From Gremmenia infestans (taxonomy: Eukaryota > Ascomycota > Leotiomycetes > Helotiales > Hamatocanthoscyphaceae): a stretch of 64,000 nt of DNA. The notes beneath the pieces are model-generated. The model was not told the origin of the DNA and searched no databases. It was given only the letters and a program-made list of their open reading frames with translations. The stretch lies in assembly GCA_032629725.1 (NCBI GenBank), contig JAFEVB010000015.1, forward strand, positions 1,178,001 through 1,242,000, read 5' to 3'. The translations under genes were made by a program, and so were the position numbers. Positions 1 to 11,224 of this stretch are shown here, in pieces. Every line of letters begins with the position of its first letter. The first letter of the stretch is position 1.

Positions 1-1636
1 ATACAGAGAGCCAAGGAAACGAGGGAGAGGCTTCTCCTGCTCCGAGACAATGCGAAGACCGAAAGTGCGCCCATCGTTGGTTGAGAATAGAGGATGGGAG
101 AAAGCTTTCCAAAGTGTTTGGCGCCCATCGATGATATATGAACGTGCAGGAAATTAACAATTGCCGCAATGCTGGAAGCGGTACAAGGGCCGATAAGGTC
201 TTGATCCACAAGACGGGGGTGGAGTATAAGGGGTACTGTTGATCGTAATCGACTGCTCTACCTCTTAATTCATTTGATATAATAGAAGCGAGGAAAAATT
301 GCAAATGTTGATAAACATCAAAAGTTGGCTAGGAGAAGTCAAATATGGAACTCTCCTCGCAAACATCTTCTCTTGGTAAAACGACCAAAACTGAATCTCC
401 TCAAGTGTCGCAACGCACATTCAGGCTGTTTTAGAGACGTTACAGCTTAACGCAGGTCCCCGGAAACCACAGGCAGGGTTGCGTTGATACTTGCAAGGGT
501 AGAGACATGAAAAACTCGACTGAGAATCACTGGATAGGAGCAGAACTACACGTTGCGGTATTAGATTATTACACATCTGGCTGCTAATTTATCCTAGAAC
601 AGCCTATTTTAACTTGACGATTGATAGTAGATGTTGAACAGCCGTCAATGAATAAATCTGCTAGTATTCTTAAAAGGGGCCAGCTTCCTCCCACTTCCCA
701 CAAGCAGCATTCTGCCTCCGTAGAAACGGGAGCGCTAACGTCATTACCCATGTACCTTATCTCCACTAACATTAAGGTGCTGATCGCTACTGTACACCCC
801 AGATCCTGGGGGCTTCGTCATGCCCAGCCGAGCGCTGATTCGAGGACGCCCTCAATTTTGGTCAAGGGTCGCAGAAATAAGGTAACTAAGCCGACTCTCC
901 CCAGACGAAACAGGAAACATCCGATAATCGCCTTCTCCTTTCTTTTACTTCATATACGTATTTCACCCCGGGCAATTCAACAGGCAATTCAAATTTGAGC
1001 TTCTGATCAAGATGTGAGACGTAAATAACTATTTATTCTGATTAAAACTACTATAAAAGCATGTACTCCCAGTCTTCTAGACAGGGGCAGGCTTGATGTT
1101 ACTTTAACCTTGCTCGCTTTTCAAAGTCTACTACTCCCCCTAATTATATATTCCGCAAAAGCTAGCTTGGTTTTGCGGTTATTAATAAACTTGTCATACT
1201 GTAGGCGCAGGATTCCATCTATTTAGATGTGGGGAGTATTTAAGACCCACCCTGAAGCGAGCCCCTGCTTATCTAGCCCCTTTCCCCTGAAAATCGGCTG
1301 AATTGGTGAAAGCTTATCGCAAGTGAAACCGGAACATTGTTGATCAGTACTTTTTTCTACTCCATACTCCGTACTTTTACTCATATGCAACCCTGCATCA
1401 AATGTTGCACCCTTGTAGTGACCCTACTTGATGCTCGATGGTTCACCCACACCAAAGGACGACTTCTGCCGACGCGTCGATCACGAAGATCTCCCCACAG
1501 GCAAGACCAAACGGAGTACTGCGGCAAGACACGTGAAATGCTACACGGTTAAAGCTCCTCTGCTTCTCACGGTGTCGTTTCATACAAAAATAGACCCACC
1601 TTATCAGTCGTCATCTGTTCAGTTTCTAGCTTCAAC
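1..1636. other. Left intergenic region, possible coding remnant at the edge
   Basis: No complete gene is seen. Between about 1 and 240 the minus strand stays open in more than one frame for about 60-75 codons up to the window edge. It could be the start of a gene that lies mostly to the left, but no family is recognised and no start can be fixed. The part from about 1,020 to 1,320 is visibly AT-rich. The rest shows nothing that can be supported. Confidence 0.3.
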
Positions 1637-4117
1637 CTACTCGAGAGCGAACATGCCCCCATGCCATCCATAGGCACGATTCAGACGCCTTCCCATCCAC
1701 CTCGCATTTCGGAAGGGAATCTTGCCTACGGGATGTGGCTCATGGAACTGAATGCTGCGTTCTACGTCCAGATCTGAAGGGGTAAACTGCCAAACCGATC
1801 CGTACAGCTTTTCAGGTGCGAATCCTGTCGCAGCCATTGCAAAGAGGAAATCTGCCCAGGAAATTTCGCCTGGAAGGTCATTTTGTGATGGCTTGTAGAA
1901 TAGCACCTTGAAGACTTTGAAGGAACGGGCCTTGAGGGTGAATATAGGCTGTCTATCTTCATCTATTTGCGCACCTGCCCCTTCCAACGAGCCGTTTGGA
2001 TTGCTTTGCGTTGTGCCTCGCGTCTTGGGTTTAACCTTTGGCTGAGGAGGAACGAATTTCGATGGCGAGTCCGCGGACCCAAGTTGTAATGCAGAAAGAG
2101 CACCCAGGTTATCGCCCGATTTGCCCACGGCAGTCTTTTTCTGCTCCTTAATGGGCTCAATCCACTCAGGAGTTCGTTCCATTGGTGGTTGCTCTTTGAA
2201 TAGATGCTTTATCCCTTCTCCAAGCGACGTTCCATTCCTTCGATAAACTTCGTCAACGTTCTTCCAAAAGACATCAAGATTGTGCTCTGCTTTTCGCATG
2301 CTCTCCGTATTTTGTTTCGTCCTTTTTTTGTCAGATGGGTAGTGAAAACGACCTTCAGTCGGAGACCCAAACTTGGCGAATGGGACGGCACTCAAATTGC
2401 GAACTACATTTTGGATTCTAGAGAACAACCGCGGAAAATCGTCTTCAATAGCAGTCCTATGCTCCACGTATGCGTGGTCGAAACCCGCTGCCCATGGTAG
2501 ATATATGTCTAACTCATGTCGGAGGTGTGCTATCAAACCGAGGTCGGACAACACTCCAGCAACCCAAGATGAAATTTTTGCTTTCTCTGTCGGGTCCTTT
2601 TGCGCCAAGTACTCAATTTCGTCCATAAGGCCGGGAAGAGTCAGAAATTCAAGTTTATTCTCCGTCCAAAGGCAGGTGAAGAGCCACATCATTGGATCCG
2701 AGTTCGACCTACTCCCCTGTTTGTCACGTACCCGAATCATATTTGAACCGGGAACATGCGGTTCTCGAAGAAAAAGTGAGCGAAGAGGGGGAGATGCCAC
2801 AAATCCTGTTTTCAAATGCCTGATTGGAGTCTTCGCAGTCTGGTCAAGCGTGTATCTTAGAGTCAACAATGCTTTCATGTACTCTGCTGGAAGGGCTTCA
2901 TGGGGGCTGATGACATGGGCATATTTTGTTTGAAGGGAAGACAACTCAGTAAGTTGTTCACTGATTATATTCCATGCAATCAGAATCCCATAAGCATCCC
3001 CGATGGCTTGGCCCATAACTCGATCCCAGAAAAGAGGTTTGTCGAGCACTGGGTGGTGTTCACCATTCGTATCTAACAGTTTCTCCTGTCGATGCTCAGC
3101 CCAGTCTCCAAGAACGTCTGCAAAATACCCAGGGTCCTCTCTAAGAGAGCGCACATGGTCCATAGCGCTAGCAACTTTGGCAGCGGTCAACGCTTTAAGG
3201 TGAGTGAAATCGAGTCGAGCAGGAAGTCGGTAGGGAGCTTCTGCGGCCATGGTTGCTAAAGTCGGATATTCAGAGCTGTCTGCTATAGAAGGCGGCTCTG
3301 GGATAACTTGTGTCTCCGCACTGACCAACAAATCGGGGCTGAATTCGTGGAGAATTGTGTAGCAACAGTCTACGAGGAAACGCAGAACTCTCTGCTGTAT
3401 TTCTAAAATCCATAGCCCTTGCCCTGGTTGATATCCCAAACCATTGAACGTCTTCATCATAGCCTCCGGGTCCTCATCCCAGGAAACCACGCGACCATAA
3501 GTCTCGACTGTCTCTCCATCGAGCAACATCGAATGGAGGTTAAGAAACGCGGGCGAGATCGCAGTACTGACATGTCCTACCCTGGTAGCATTGAAATCTG
3601 CGTGCGCGAACATGCTTGGTGGATGCCGACCCCTCGAATTTAATAGGAGTAGCAGTGTCTTGCCCTTAGCTAGATCTTCAACATTCATATACGGCCACAA
3701 ATATGCTTCCCTAAATTTTGTTTTGCCGTTCTGCAATTCCCGTCCCTCTCTGAAAAAGGCTTCGTAATCTGGTCGATGTTTGGCAGAAATGTTTGGCCAT
3801 GCTGCTTGAATAATTTTTCCTCGTTGGACCTTTGTTTTCTTGGTCCATCGCTTGCGAATCACGTCCTCGTGTCTCTCAAGTATCTGCCGCAGTGTGTTCC
3901 AACTCGATATAACCTCTGTCGATCGTTCTCTGGCTTCTCTCTGGGCTTCTTCTCGGGTGGGCATTGAGGATGGCATGGGCAAGCCCATGCCGGAAAAGTC
4001 TCCGTTGATGAGTCTTTGCATTACATCTTCGCTGATATCGGGAAGAGGGGGTTCATTCGGTCCACGGATAGGACGTCCCAATTCATCAAGCTGCGGTGGC
4101 TCAAATACGGCGTCCAT
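1637..4117 (-). CDS. Conserved fungal protein with a HicA-like C-terminal motif
   Basis: A single uninterrupted frame encodes 826 aa from the ATG at 4117. An in-frame ATG at 4141 would add eight residues, but MDAVFEPPQLDELGR reads like the family start. The protein is charged and soluble, with no signal peptide or membrane segment. Similar proteins are widespread in Pezizomycotina as hypothetical proteins, some labelled 'ipa protein'. The most conserved part is the last ~90 residues, including FHEPHP..KIP and a basic GRRLNRAYGWHG. In related fungal proteins I recall this segment as resembling the HicA/dsRBD-like fold, but that is inference and no activity can be assigned. A perfect palindrome lies about 33 bp upstream of the start. 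Codon use looks normal. That it is a real gene is nearly certain; its function is unknown. Confidence 0.85.
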   Translation of the reverse strand: MDAVFEPPQLDELGRPIRGPNEPPLPDISEDVMQRLINGDFSGMGLPMPSSMPTREEAQREARERSTEVISSWNTLRQILERHEDVIRKRWTKKTKVQRGKIIQAAWPNISAKHRPDYEAFFREGRELQNGKTKFREAYLWPYMNVEDLAKGKTLLLLLNSRGRHPPSMFAHADFNATRVGHVSTAISPAFLNLHSMLLDGETVETYGRVVSWDEDPEAMMKTFNGLGYQPGQGLWILEIQQRVLRFLVDCCYTILHEFSPDLLVSAETQVIPEPPSIADSSEYPTLATMAAEAPYRLPARLDFTHLKALTAAKVASAMDHVRSLREDPGYFADVLGDWAEHRQEKLLDTNGEHHPVLDKPLFWDRVMGQAIGDAYGILIAWNIISEQLTELSSLQTKYAHVISPHEALPAEYMKALLTLRYTLDQTAKTPIRHLKTGFVASPPLRSLFLREPHVPGSNMIRVRDKQGSRSNSDPMMWLFTCLWTENKLEFLTLPGLMDEIEYLAQKDPTEKAKISSWVAGVLSDLGLIAHLRHELDIYLPWAAGFDHAYVEHRTAIEDDFPRLFSRIQNVVRNLSAVPFAKFGSPTEGRFHYPSDKKRTKQNTESMRKAEHNLDVFWKNVDEVYRRNGTSLGEGIKHLFKEQPPMERTPEWIEPIKEQKKTAVGKSGDNLGALSALQLGSADSPSKFVPPQPKVKPKTRGTTQSNPNGSLEGAGAQIDEDRQPIFTLKARSFKVFKVLFYKPSQNDLPGEISWADFLFAMAATGFAPEKLYGSVWQFTPSDLDVERSIQFHEPHPVGKIPFRNARWMGRRLNRAYGWHGGMFALE

Positions 4118-4149
4118 TATAGAGGATTGAAGTATCCGCAAGTCTGCTG

Positions 4150-4175
4150 CGTTTGGGTACAGGTGTACCCAAACG
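4150..4175. promoter_or_regulatory. 26-bp perfect palindrome just upstream of the 826-aa gene
   Basis: CGTTTGGGTACA, two bases GG, then the exact reverse complement TGTACCCAAACG. It lies 33-58 bp upstream of the ATG at 4117 (minus strand), in the 5' leader or core promoter. It could be a hairpin in the 5' UTR or a binding site for a dimeric transcription factor. The structure is seen directly; the role is inference. Confidence 0.5.
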
Positions 4176-5247
4176 TAAGACTCAAGGGTTTATCGACGTT
4201 GCAGTGATGAGCATTGGTCGTAAGTGGGTAGGGAGTTAGAATGCTGAACGCGATAACTAGCATGAATCGCGCTATCAGGTGACCCGATATAACTATATGC
4301 TTACTAAGGTACTTCATCCTCTTTATAACATCTAAGAAGTTTGTCTTTCAATTTTTATTCCATTGAAACCCATAGTTTTAAATTCTTACCCTTTAGCGAT
4401 GCGTTTGATATAGCAATAAACCCAAATCTGACCTTTATATTAAAAATCCTATGTCCAGAGCTTGACAGTCCTACTTTCTTAAACCTAAAAGGTTCATTGA
4501 GGAGACTAACATCCATGTTCTCAGATGTGAGTAATGTTAGCAGCTACTCTAGTCATCAATTTTTCCACTTAAGAAGCTCAGAATACAATCTGGAAAAGTG
4601 CACCACGTGATTCTTCTCACCAGGGTTCGTACAAGTGCGAATGACTCTAGACTCACGGAACCAAATGATGATTCTGAAACTCATTTCATGTTAAGAGAAG
4701 CACAGAGTATCCCACTCTTTTTCACATGTGTTCATCCAGCGAACCTTCCATCGCAGTAAGTGATTCAGGATCGATGCGTGTCCGTGTTCAAGGCTCTCTA
4801 GCCGCCATGGTTCCCCGTTGCTTTCCCATTTGCAGCAAACCAGTTCTTGTTTGAATCGATGTTGAATCAAGAAGACTAAGATTCGCATCCAACCCAACAT
4901 TCCCTCATTCACAGCGAGATATCACCTCAAGAGTTCCTCACCATTTTGCACCATTTTGCCAGTCCGTCCTCGCCTTGATACCACATCACATTCATTATGT
5001 GATTCTGCCAGCAGTAACAGCCGGTCGGAAAAGCCCAGTGACTACATAGCTTCCTTGGCCACAGCATAAAAGAGCCTCATACATACCTGGCAATCCATTC
5101 TCATCCATACCACCCCAGCAAATTCTACCAATACCCCCCTTGCGAATCCCGGAAAGCAACAAAACCCAACCAAGCCTCCAGAACCATCAAAATCAAAGAA
5201 AGAGCCAGAAACCCACGATCCTTCTGACCTCCCCAAAAACATGCACC
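4176..5247. other. Intergenic region
   Basis: Separates the divergent 826-aa gene and the small Cys-rich gene. Only short ORFs without family resemblance were seen. The part just before 5248 is rich in A and C, with an out-of-frame ATG at 5241, as expected for a 5' leader. Confidence 0.5.
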
Positions 5248-5523
5248 ATGTCGACCTCTAACGGCCCAACTTACACCATGACAACAAGCCCAAGATACCC
5301 CACAGACTACTACACAAACCGCAACGCACCCTGCCCCTTCTGCGGCGTATGTAACGATCTCGGAAAATGTGATCCAGAGAAATGGAAGGGGTTTGATAAG
5401 TCCATCAAGCCTAAGAATGATGAGTACAACTGCATCGCGTGCGGAGTCTGGGGATGTGGGGAGAAGTGTAGGATGTGTGAGGAGGGACAGGCCATGATAT
5501 TTAGTGCGAATTATGGAGGGTGA
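5248..5523 (+). CDS. Small Cys-rich putative zinc-binding protein (91 aa)
   Basis: Intronless 91-aa frame. The start at 5248 is chosen because it sits in a good fungal context (CACCATGTC) and skips a low-complexity upstream extension that would begin at 5140. There are two Cys clusters: CPFCGVC...GKC around residues 29-40 and CIACGVWGCGEKCRMC around 61-76. The CxxC pairs suggest a zinc-ribbon or treble-clef-like fold. There is no signal peptide or membrane segment. No named family is recognised. Similar short Cys-rich proteins are annotated as hypothetical in other ascomycetes, so the function stays open. Its regularly spaced cysteines in an otherwise gene-empty stretch argue for a real gene. 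Confidence 0.6.
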   Translation: MSTSNGPTYTMTTSPRYPTDYYTNRNAPCPFCGVCNDLGKCDPEKWKGFDKSIKPKNDEYNCIACGVWGCGEKCRMCEEGQAMIFSANYGG

Positions 5524-6525
5524 TCAATGGTGTTTATTGAGGACTTGGATAAACCTATGACCAGATCTGCAGAACATCATTCATGCATCAAGTTGAGTCA
5601 CTAGACCCAGCATCTCGATATCCAAGTTGCAAATAGACAGACATATAGACATAGATCGCTCAGATCCAAATCATCATCCATGTCAAAAAAAAATGAAAAG
5701 TATCTTAATATCTACATTCCTTACTCGAAACAAAAGGTACAAATACACGTAACAATTTTATCATATCATGAACCTCCTAAAAACACCACACATATGTTAT
5801 CGACAAGTATGAAACCCCCCCTCCAATAAGCCTCATCTAAAACAAAAGAAAAGTACAAATACACGTAACAATCTTATCCATATTATAAATGTTACAGAAA
5901 GATTACAGACATATCGTCGACAAATTATGAAACAACTCTCTCCTTCAACGAACCCACTTCATTCTTGAATACCTCATTTTCGTCTATGAAAATATCTTGG
6001 AAAGGTACCGCCATCGAAGAACCAAAAGAAATAAGTATGTCTGTACCGCAAAGCTGGAGGTACGAAGCGTAAAAGCTGAGCAGATTGTGTTGCGTAGAGC
6101 GGGGATCCGTGGCCCATGTTAAGGACAAGGATGAAAAATCGGGGGCTTCGAGTAGGTGGCGAGGAAATCCCGGGGAAGTGAAGAAGATTGGCGAAGCGTG
6201 ATCCTGTATTCGGTATGTCTGCCAGCATGGAAGCTTAGGAAGGGTGTTCTGGATCTCGAGTTTCAGAAGACGAAGAAACATTGCCATTATCGAGGCTCAT
6301 GTCCATAATCTCACACCGGGGTGTTTTCTTGTCATTTGCTTCCCTTCCGCGGTCGTCCAATGTTCGATGTTGTGCGAATGCAATTCCATGAGACTTTCCT
6401 CACTCTTACCAAGACCATACATTTTCGCCAGTGTTATATATGAGTGATGTCTCCAAAAGGATCGAACTCCAAATGTGGGGTGTGGACAACATTCTGACTC
6501 TCGAGGTACCCAAGAGAATGGATCC
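5524..6525. other. Intergenic region with an imperfect tandem duplication
   Basis: 3' flank shared by the convergent Cys-rich gene and HET gene. It contains the 116-bp-period duplication described separately. A 120-codon minus frame at 5925-6287 has no recognisable homology and is not called. Confidence 0.45.
5727..5940. repeat. Imperfect tandem duplication, period about 116 bp
   Basis: GTACAAATACACGTAACAAT occurs at 5737 and again at 5853. Each copy is followed by similar text (TTATC..AT, then CATAT..TCGACAA..TATGAAAC). Both copies are also preceded by AAACAAAAG. The copies differ by scattered substitutions and small indels, so the duplication is not recent. It lies downstream of the Cys-rich gene's stop. 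Confidence 0.65.
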
Positions 6526-9500
6526 TCAGACCAAAGTAATCGTGTACATCGGCATGTCATGCTTCCACCTATCCCTCGACTGATAACACCTCGAAGGTAT
6601 TTCTTTCTCAGCATCGCGACAGCAATCTTCTAAGATCACAACACTTGCCGACCCTCCCATCTTCTTTTCCCCCCATAAGACCGTCCCTCTCCGGTAGAAC
6701 TCGCCATCATTGATTCCAGTCGGTTCAAGAATCACTGCAGGTTTCTGGAGTCAGCATTGCCTAATCATGAAACATTTTGGGGGTCCAGGAGAGTTTCAGG
6801 CTTCAGAACTCCCGAGAGATCTAAAAAGAGAGCTTTGGGAGCCTGAACCGCGAAAACACTTCCAAATAGAGAAATAAACCGCCCGGGGGATTTGCATACA
6901 ACCGTGGACAGTACTCTGAGTACCCAAAGAACTATCGCGTTCATAATATATAGGCATACAGTATAATATATCCCCATCATCAAGATATTCTGGAAAATCC
7001 ATGTCACAGGGAACTCTCCAGTCCTCTGGTATTGCGTTGAGCTCTGAAGTGCTGTGTAAATCAGGCCACGTCCGACCTCCGAAAAACGCCGTCCATTTGT
7101 CGCGTCCACGAGTGATAGATCGTCCATTGTACTGAAACTTTGCTAAGGACCCTTGGATTCGAATTTCGCCGTCCAATACTTGGCCAAATATATCTTCAGA
7201 TACTGGCTCAACGTTGACGCTAATGATTTTTGCGACTTTTTGAATCCGCGTCGACGTGCTGTCGCGCCAGCCGTATTTGATTTCTCTATTAATAGATGCC
7301 CATGACCACGATGGAGCTTGATATTTCCAGGGTCTTTCTGTGTCTTTGAAAGCTATACCTGTAAATGCCCTCCAGGTAAGCTGAAGTAGCAAATCTTGTC
7401 GCCAGAGGCCGGCGAGATAATCATCTTCAATCCCGTACTTCTTCGCAATACCTGATATAGCGACTAGTTTGTCTTTGGCCGGAAAGGTCAGGTCGCATCT
7501 TGAGTACTTGTGTACTATAGAAGCCCAGCCAGGAGGGCCAAAGAAACTTTTGTCGTCGTCTTCGGCCCCCGGGAAGATGCCTCTATCATAGCGCATCCGA
7601 TTGAAATGTAATTCCAAAGGGGAATCTTCCGACGCCTTTTGTGTTGGACATTGCCAATAGAGTCGATCGCGACCAAAATGAAGTGTCCTCGGTGCTAGAG
7701 TGGCTTCTTGTAAGACCCAACCGCGTCCCATCAGCGGAGATTTCGAGATGGCTTGTTCCCATTCATCTGAACCATAGGAGGCAACCTCAACCTTGAACAT
7801 ACTTCCCGACTTTGGGTTCTTTACGACGCAGCCTCTAATATCGGACGGGTCTCTCTCAGCGTACTAAGCCGACGAATTAGCGTAGTAAGAAGTCAAAGGC
7901 TTGAAGAGAGCCGAGGAGCCAGCATATGGGCTCTTAAACTACCCCCGGCTCCTCAGCTCCTAGAGAACAGCAGCGTTTTTGAATCAGAATAAACCTACCA
8001 AGCCAGAGTCACCATCCTCCGCGCATGTAGCAGCGATATTGCACCAAGAGCCACTATACACATTAGACATCAGAGAAGATTCCGCTTGCCAATCATCCAC
8101 AGAATCTTGTATTATACAAAGGCAGTCTATCCATAGGTAAAATACGCCGAACTGGCGAGTCACTTCCATAGCGTCGAGGAACGTCTTCGGAAATGAAGTC
8201 TTGGCGATCTGACGAGTGTATTCTTTATAGTTATCTGTAGTGAGAGATATGAGACGAGATTCCCCCCAAATATGTGAAAGTGTCATGTATTTGACTCCTA
8301 GTGGGATTTGTGCTTTTTCCATGACCCTGGGTCTGGCCGTATCATCAATGCCGAGAAAAATGAGGCGTGAAGGTATGTATATGTCTTTGATTGCTATACG
8401 GTTGCATAGCTCATGAGTGCCTAGACAATTCCGTATCCATGACTTTGCAATAGTTAAACTCTCTTTCGAATTTGTAGAAGGCGCTATAGCTCGAGCTGTT
8501 CTGCATTTAGCTCGCTGAGGGGGTGAGGGCCGGTTGCGTTCACTAATATGATTGACGTACCTGCTTCCTGTTTTGAGACATCTTTGGTGACAAAAAGGTT
8601 GTTTGGGTACCTAGTCCCATTTGAACTATAATAAGTAACCCCAAAATCCTTACTTAATGAAAATGAGCAGTCGTCTTCTTTCTGGTGTGTACAATTTTCA
8701 GACCAGAACTTCCACCAGTTGACTTTCGCATGGGCGATTTTCCAAATGTAATTTGATGGGGACGACAGCAGTCTGGCGTGGTGAATTCTACAGAATTGAC
8801 AACCGATTTTGGTCGCCTCATAGAGCTTCTTGACGCTGGTATCTGACCGAATCTTGGGTGAGAACTCGTGTCTTTTTATATTGATGTGCCACGTCTCCCG
8901 GAGGTCAAACATTTTCGAACAGTCATCGCATATCTTGGAGGAACCAAAGCCTTGAGAGAACGATGTAGCATTGAGACATGCTTTCTCGTTTTGACGGCTT
9001 TTATGTTGGTTTCCGGGAAGATTCTCTGGCCCGGATTTGTCAAGATCTCTGTATTTGAGAAGTCAAATTAGCCTGCAGATTTTATGAAGGGTCACAGAAA
9101 AAACCACAGGAGACATACGAATGCAGAACATCTATGATAGACTCAATTTGATGTTTGAGCTCTTCAATCGAGTGCATAACTTTCAAGCTTATATGTTGCC
9201 GAAAAGAACATGTCCATGATGCCCTGCGTTCCCCATTCGCCCTTACGCTATAGACGACAGATGCTGGTCTGCTAGCTCTACTTGTAATGCTAGTAGAGTT
9301 TTCTTTCAAGACTTGTTGTAGTAGCTTTTCGAGCCGTACTTTGAATTGTTGCAATTCTAAGATCATGCTACCAAAAGTAGGATCGCCTTCGCCAGTTAAA
9401 TCCCAGGGCAGGTCACGAGCCAAATAGAACAGCGTCCATTCAAGCTCAGAAGCTACGCCACACATGCTTTTGCAATTTGCATCATTGACATCTCTAAATT

Positions 9501-9783
9501 TTTCATAATAATCAAGTATTTCTCCTGTTTTTCGCCGTGCAACGAAAATCTTTTCAATGGACGCAACATTCGCAGGCTCTTCTGGCGTCTCCGGCGTTAG
9601 TGATCTAGATGGTGATCGTCGTGCACCATAATAAGAAGGCACTATGAAGTCAGACGCGGCGTCTTCTGGAGCATCATGCTTCTTTCGTGCAGCTTCCATA
9701 TATTCAGAGGCAAACCCCAGGTTACTTGCCCATGTCTCATGCGGCAAGTCTTGTTGGGTTTTAGGATTTCCATCTTCCTCCAT
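6526..9783 (-). CDS. HET-domain (heterokaryon incompatibility) protein
   Basis: Five exons on the minus strand: 9783-9119, 9048-8561, 8495-7999, 7863-6900, 6734-6526 (940 aa). The joins restore family motifs. The CxxC motif (ICDDCSKMFDLRE) is in exon 2. WIRNCLGTHELC, then YMTLSHIWGE, PKTFLDAM and YLWIDCLCIIQD, are in exon 3. GL|YAERDP spans intron 3 and VHG|LILEPTG spans intron 4. The end, YTITLV, is the usual HET C-terminus. The HET domain (PF06985) covers roughly residues 450-610. It is known from fungal vegetative incompatibility, where it triggers cell death on allorecognition. The first ~380 residues are an extra helical region with no family I recognise. Intron 2 uses acceptor AACAG at 8496; the nearer GCAG would cause a stop. 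No disrupting lesion is seen. Confidence 0.88.
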
Positions 9784-11224
9784 GATGAGTGTGAGCTTTG
9801 ATGCAGAAGCTCAAGTGTATCGAAGGTTATAAGATTTGAGGGTGTAGTTCGCGCGTGTCTCGTGAAATCGAACTCGAGGGCCCACCAGCTGCAGGCCGCG
9901 CCAAAAATTTCGATACGAAGTCATCCACCATCAAATAATGCATCTTGCACTCTAAAGTTGTATGGGGCTGGTCCTGTTAAGCATGAAGTATATGTGGGAA
10001 AGGTTGCAAGCAGTGTTTTATTGTGAGAGAAAATCGAGGGTGGCTGGTGGATATAAAAGAAGGCTGGACAGAGTGGAGGCTGAAGGAAGCAAGAGATGAA
10101 ACTCTGTTCCGCCCCCACACTAATTTAAGACCACGTGATTATTGACTCAAGACTTAAACTGGTGAACTGGGGGTATTTGTACGAGCAAAAAATGCTAGTG
10201 TTAGAGCAATTGGACGGTTTAAGATCTTCTAAGAGGTGCGGGATTTCAATATTCCAGCTAGGTGCACTCGTCCCTCCAGGAGTACATTATTGTGCAAGTG
10301 AACAGATGGTCTCGCTTTTTGCACATTGCAAGTATGAATTTCCCCCTCACCGATCATAATCCCTTGTATTGTACAAATGATACTTCTCTTTCCCTCTACG
10401 TATTCCATCTCGTTAGCTATCTATCCACCTCCCTTCTGCCTTCTGCTCATCCCTTTCTTCCCACTGCGATAATTCGTTCTTCTCGATTAACTTGACGCGC
10501 TACGCTGAGGACGAAACCAAATTGGAAAGTATTAAGCTTGGCAGAACGGGAACGACCTTCATATAATCAGGCAACGCAACGCAAAACCCCTAGTCATCAG
10601 CCTCATGCAGCTACTACGGAAGGAAGATAGCACACCTCGCGCTAGGGGCATATGCTAGAAATGTATGAATAATGAAGTAGAAATAGCCACTATATTAGCT
10701 ATCGTGTTTTGAAAATATAGTTGTTACACAGACATTGCTGCAATAAGCAAATTCAAAAGACGTGCTAACGGTTTCGAAAACAGAAAGTACACTGAATGGC
10801 GATTATATTCAAATCTGAGAATAGGTTCTACTTCTCAATTAAATCTGCCACGGTACTCTACTTCTTTTCGTGCCTATCCCACTAGTCCACCCGAAGTCGA
10901 ATTGTTTGGCAGAATATTTTCTCCAAAGCATTGACTTTCATGTAAAGTCATGTCAAGCGTAGGTGGATCGTTGGCATCTCTCGTGGCGTCCGCATTGATC
11001 AGGCCAGCTTGGTGTATCCGAAGCATATGAGCTTGAAAATAAAGGCACAATCGCCTTTGCTATTTCTTGCGGAGCCTCAAGATATCTATTGAGCCAGTAT
11101 TTGGTTTTTGGTCTCTATTTGGGGATTGTGGACTAAGCGCGTCTTGCCATAGAGCATATCTTATGCTGAGGTCGATGTGAGCTGCTGCTGATTTCAGAAG
11201 TCATCATCGCTATCATCGTCGTCC
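9784..11224. other. Intergenic region, HET promoter and ELP3 3' flank
   Basis: No gene recognised. It includes the 5' flank of the HET gene and the 3' flank of ELP3. Short frames around 10,135-10,495 lack codon structure or family resemblance. Confidence 0.45.

Noticed and set aside
5925..6287. 120-codon minus ORF downstream of the HET gene
   Set aside because: The HET gene already ends in its typical YTITLV motif at 6526; no splice join is needed and no homology was seen.
6735..6899. Read-through of the HET exon to the stop at 6796
   Set aside because: Splicing 6899-6735 restores GLILEPTG, a conserved HET C-terminal motif. The read-through part has no resemblance.
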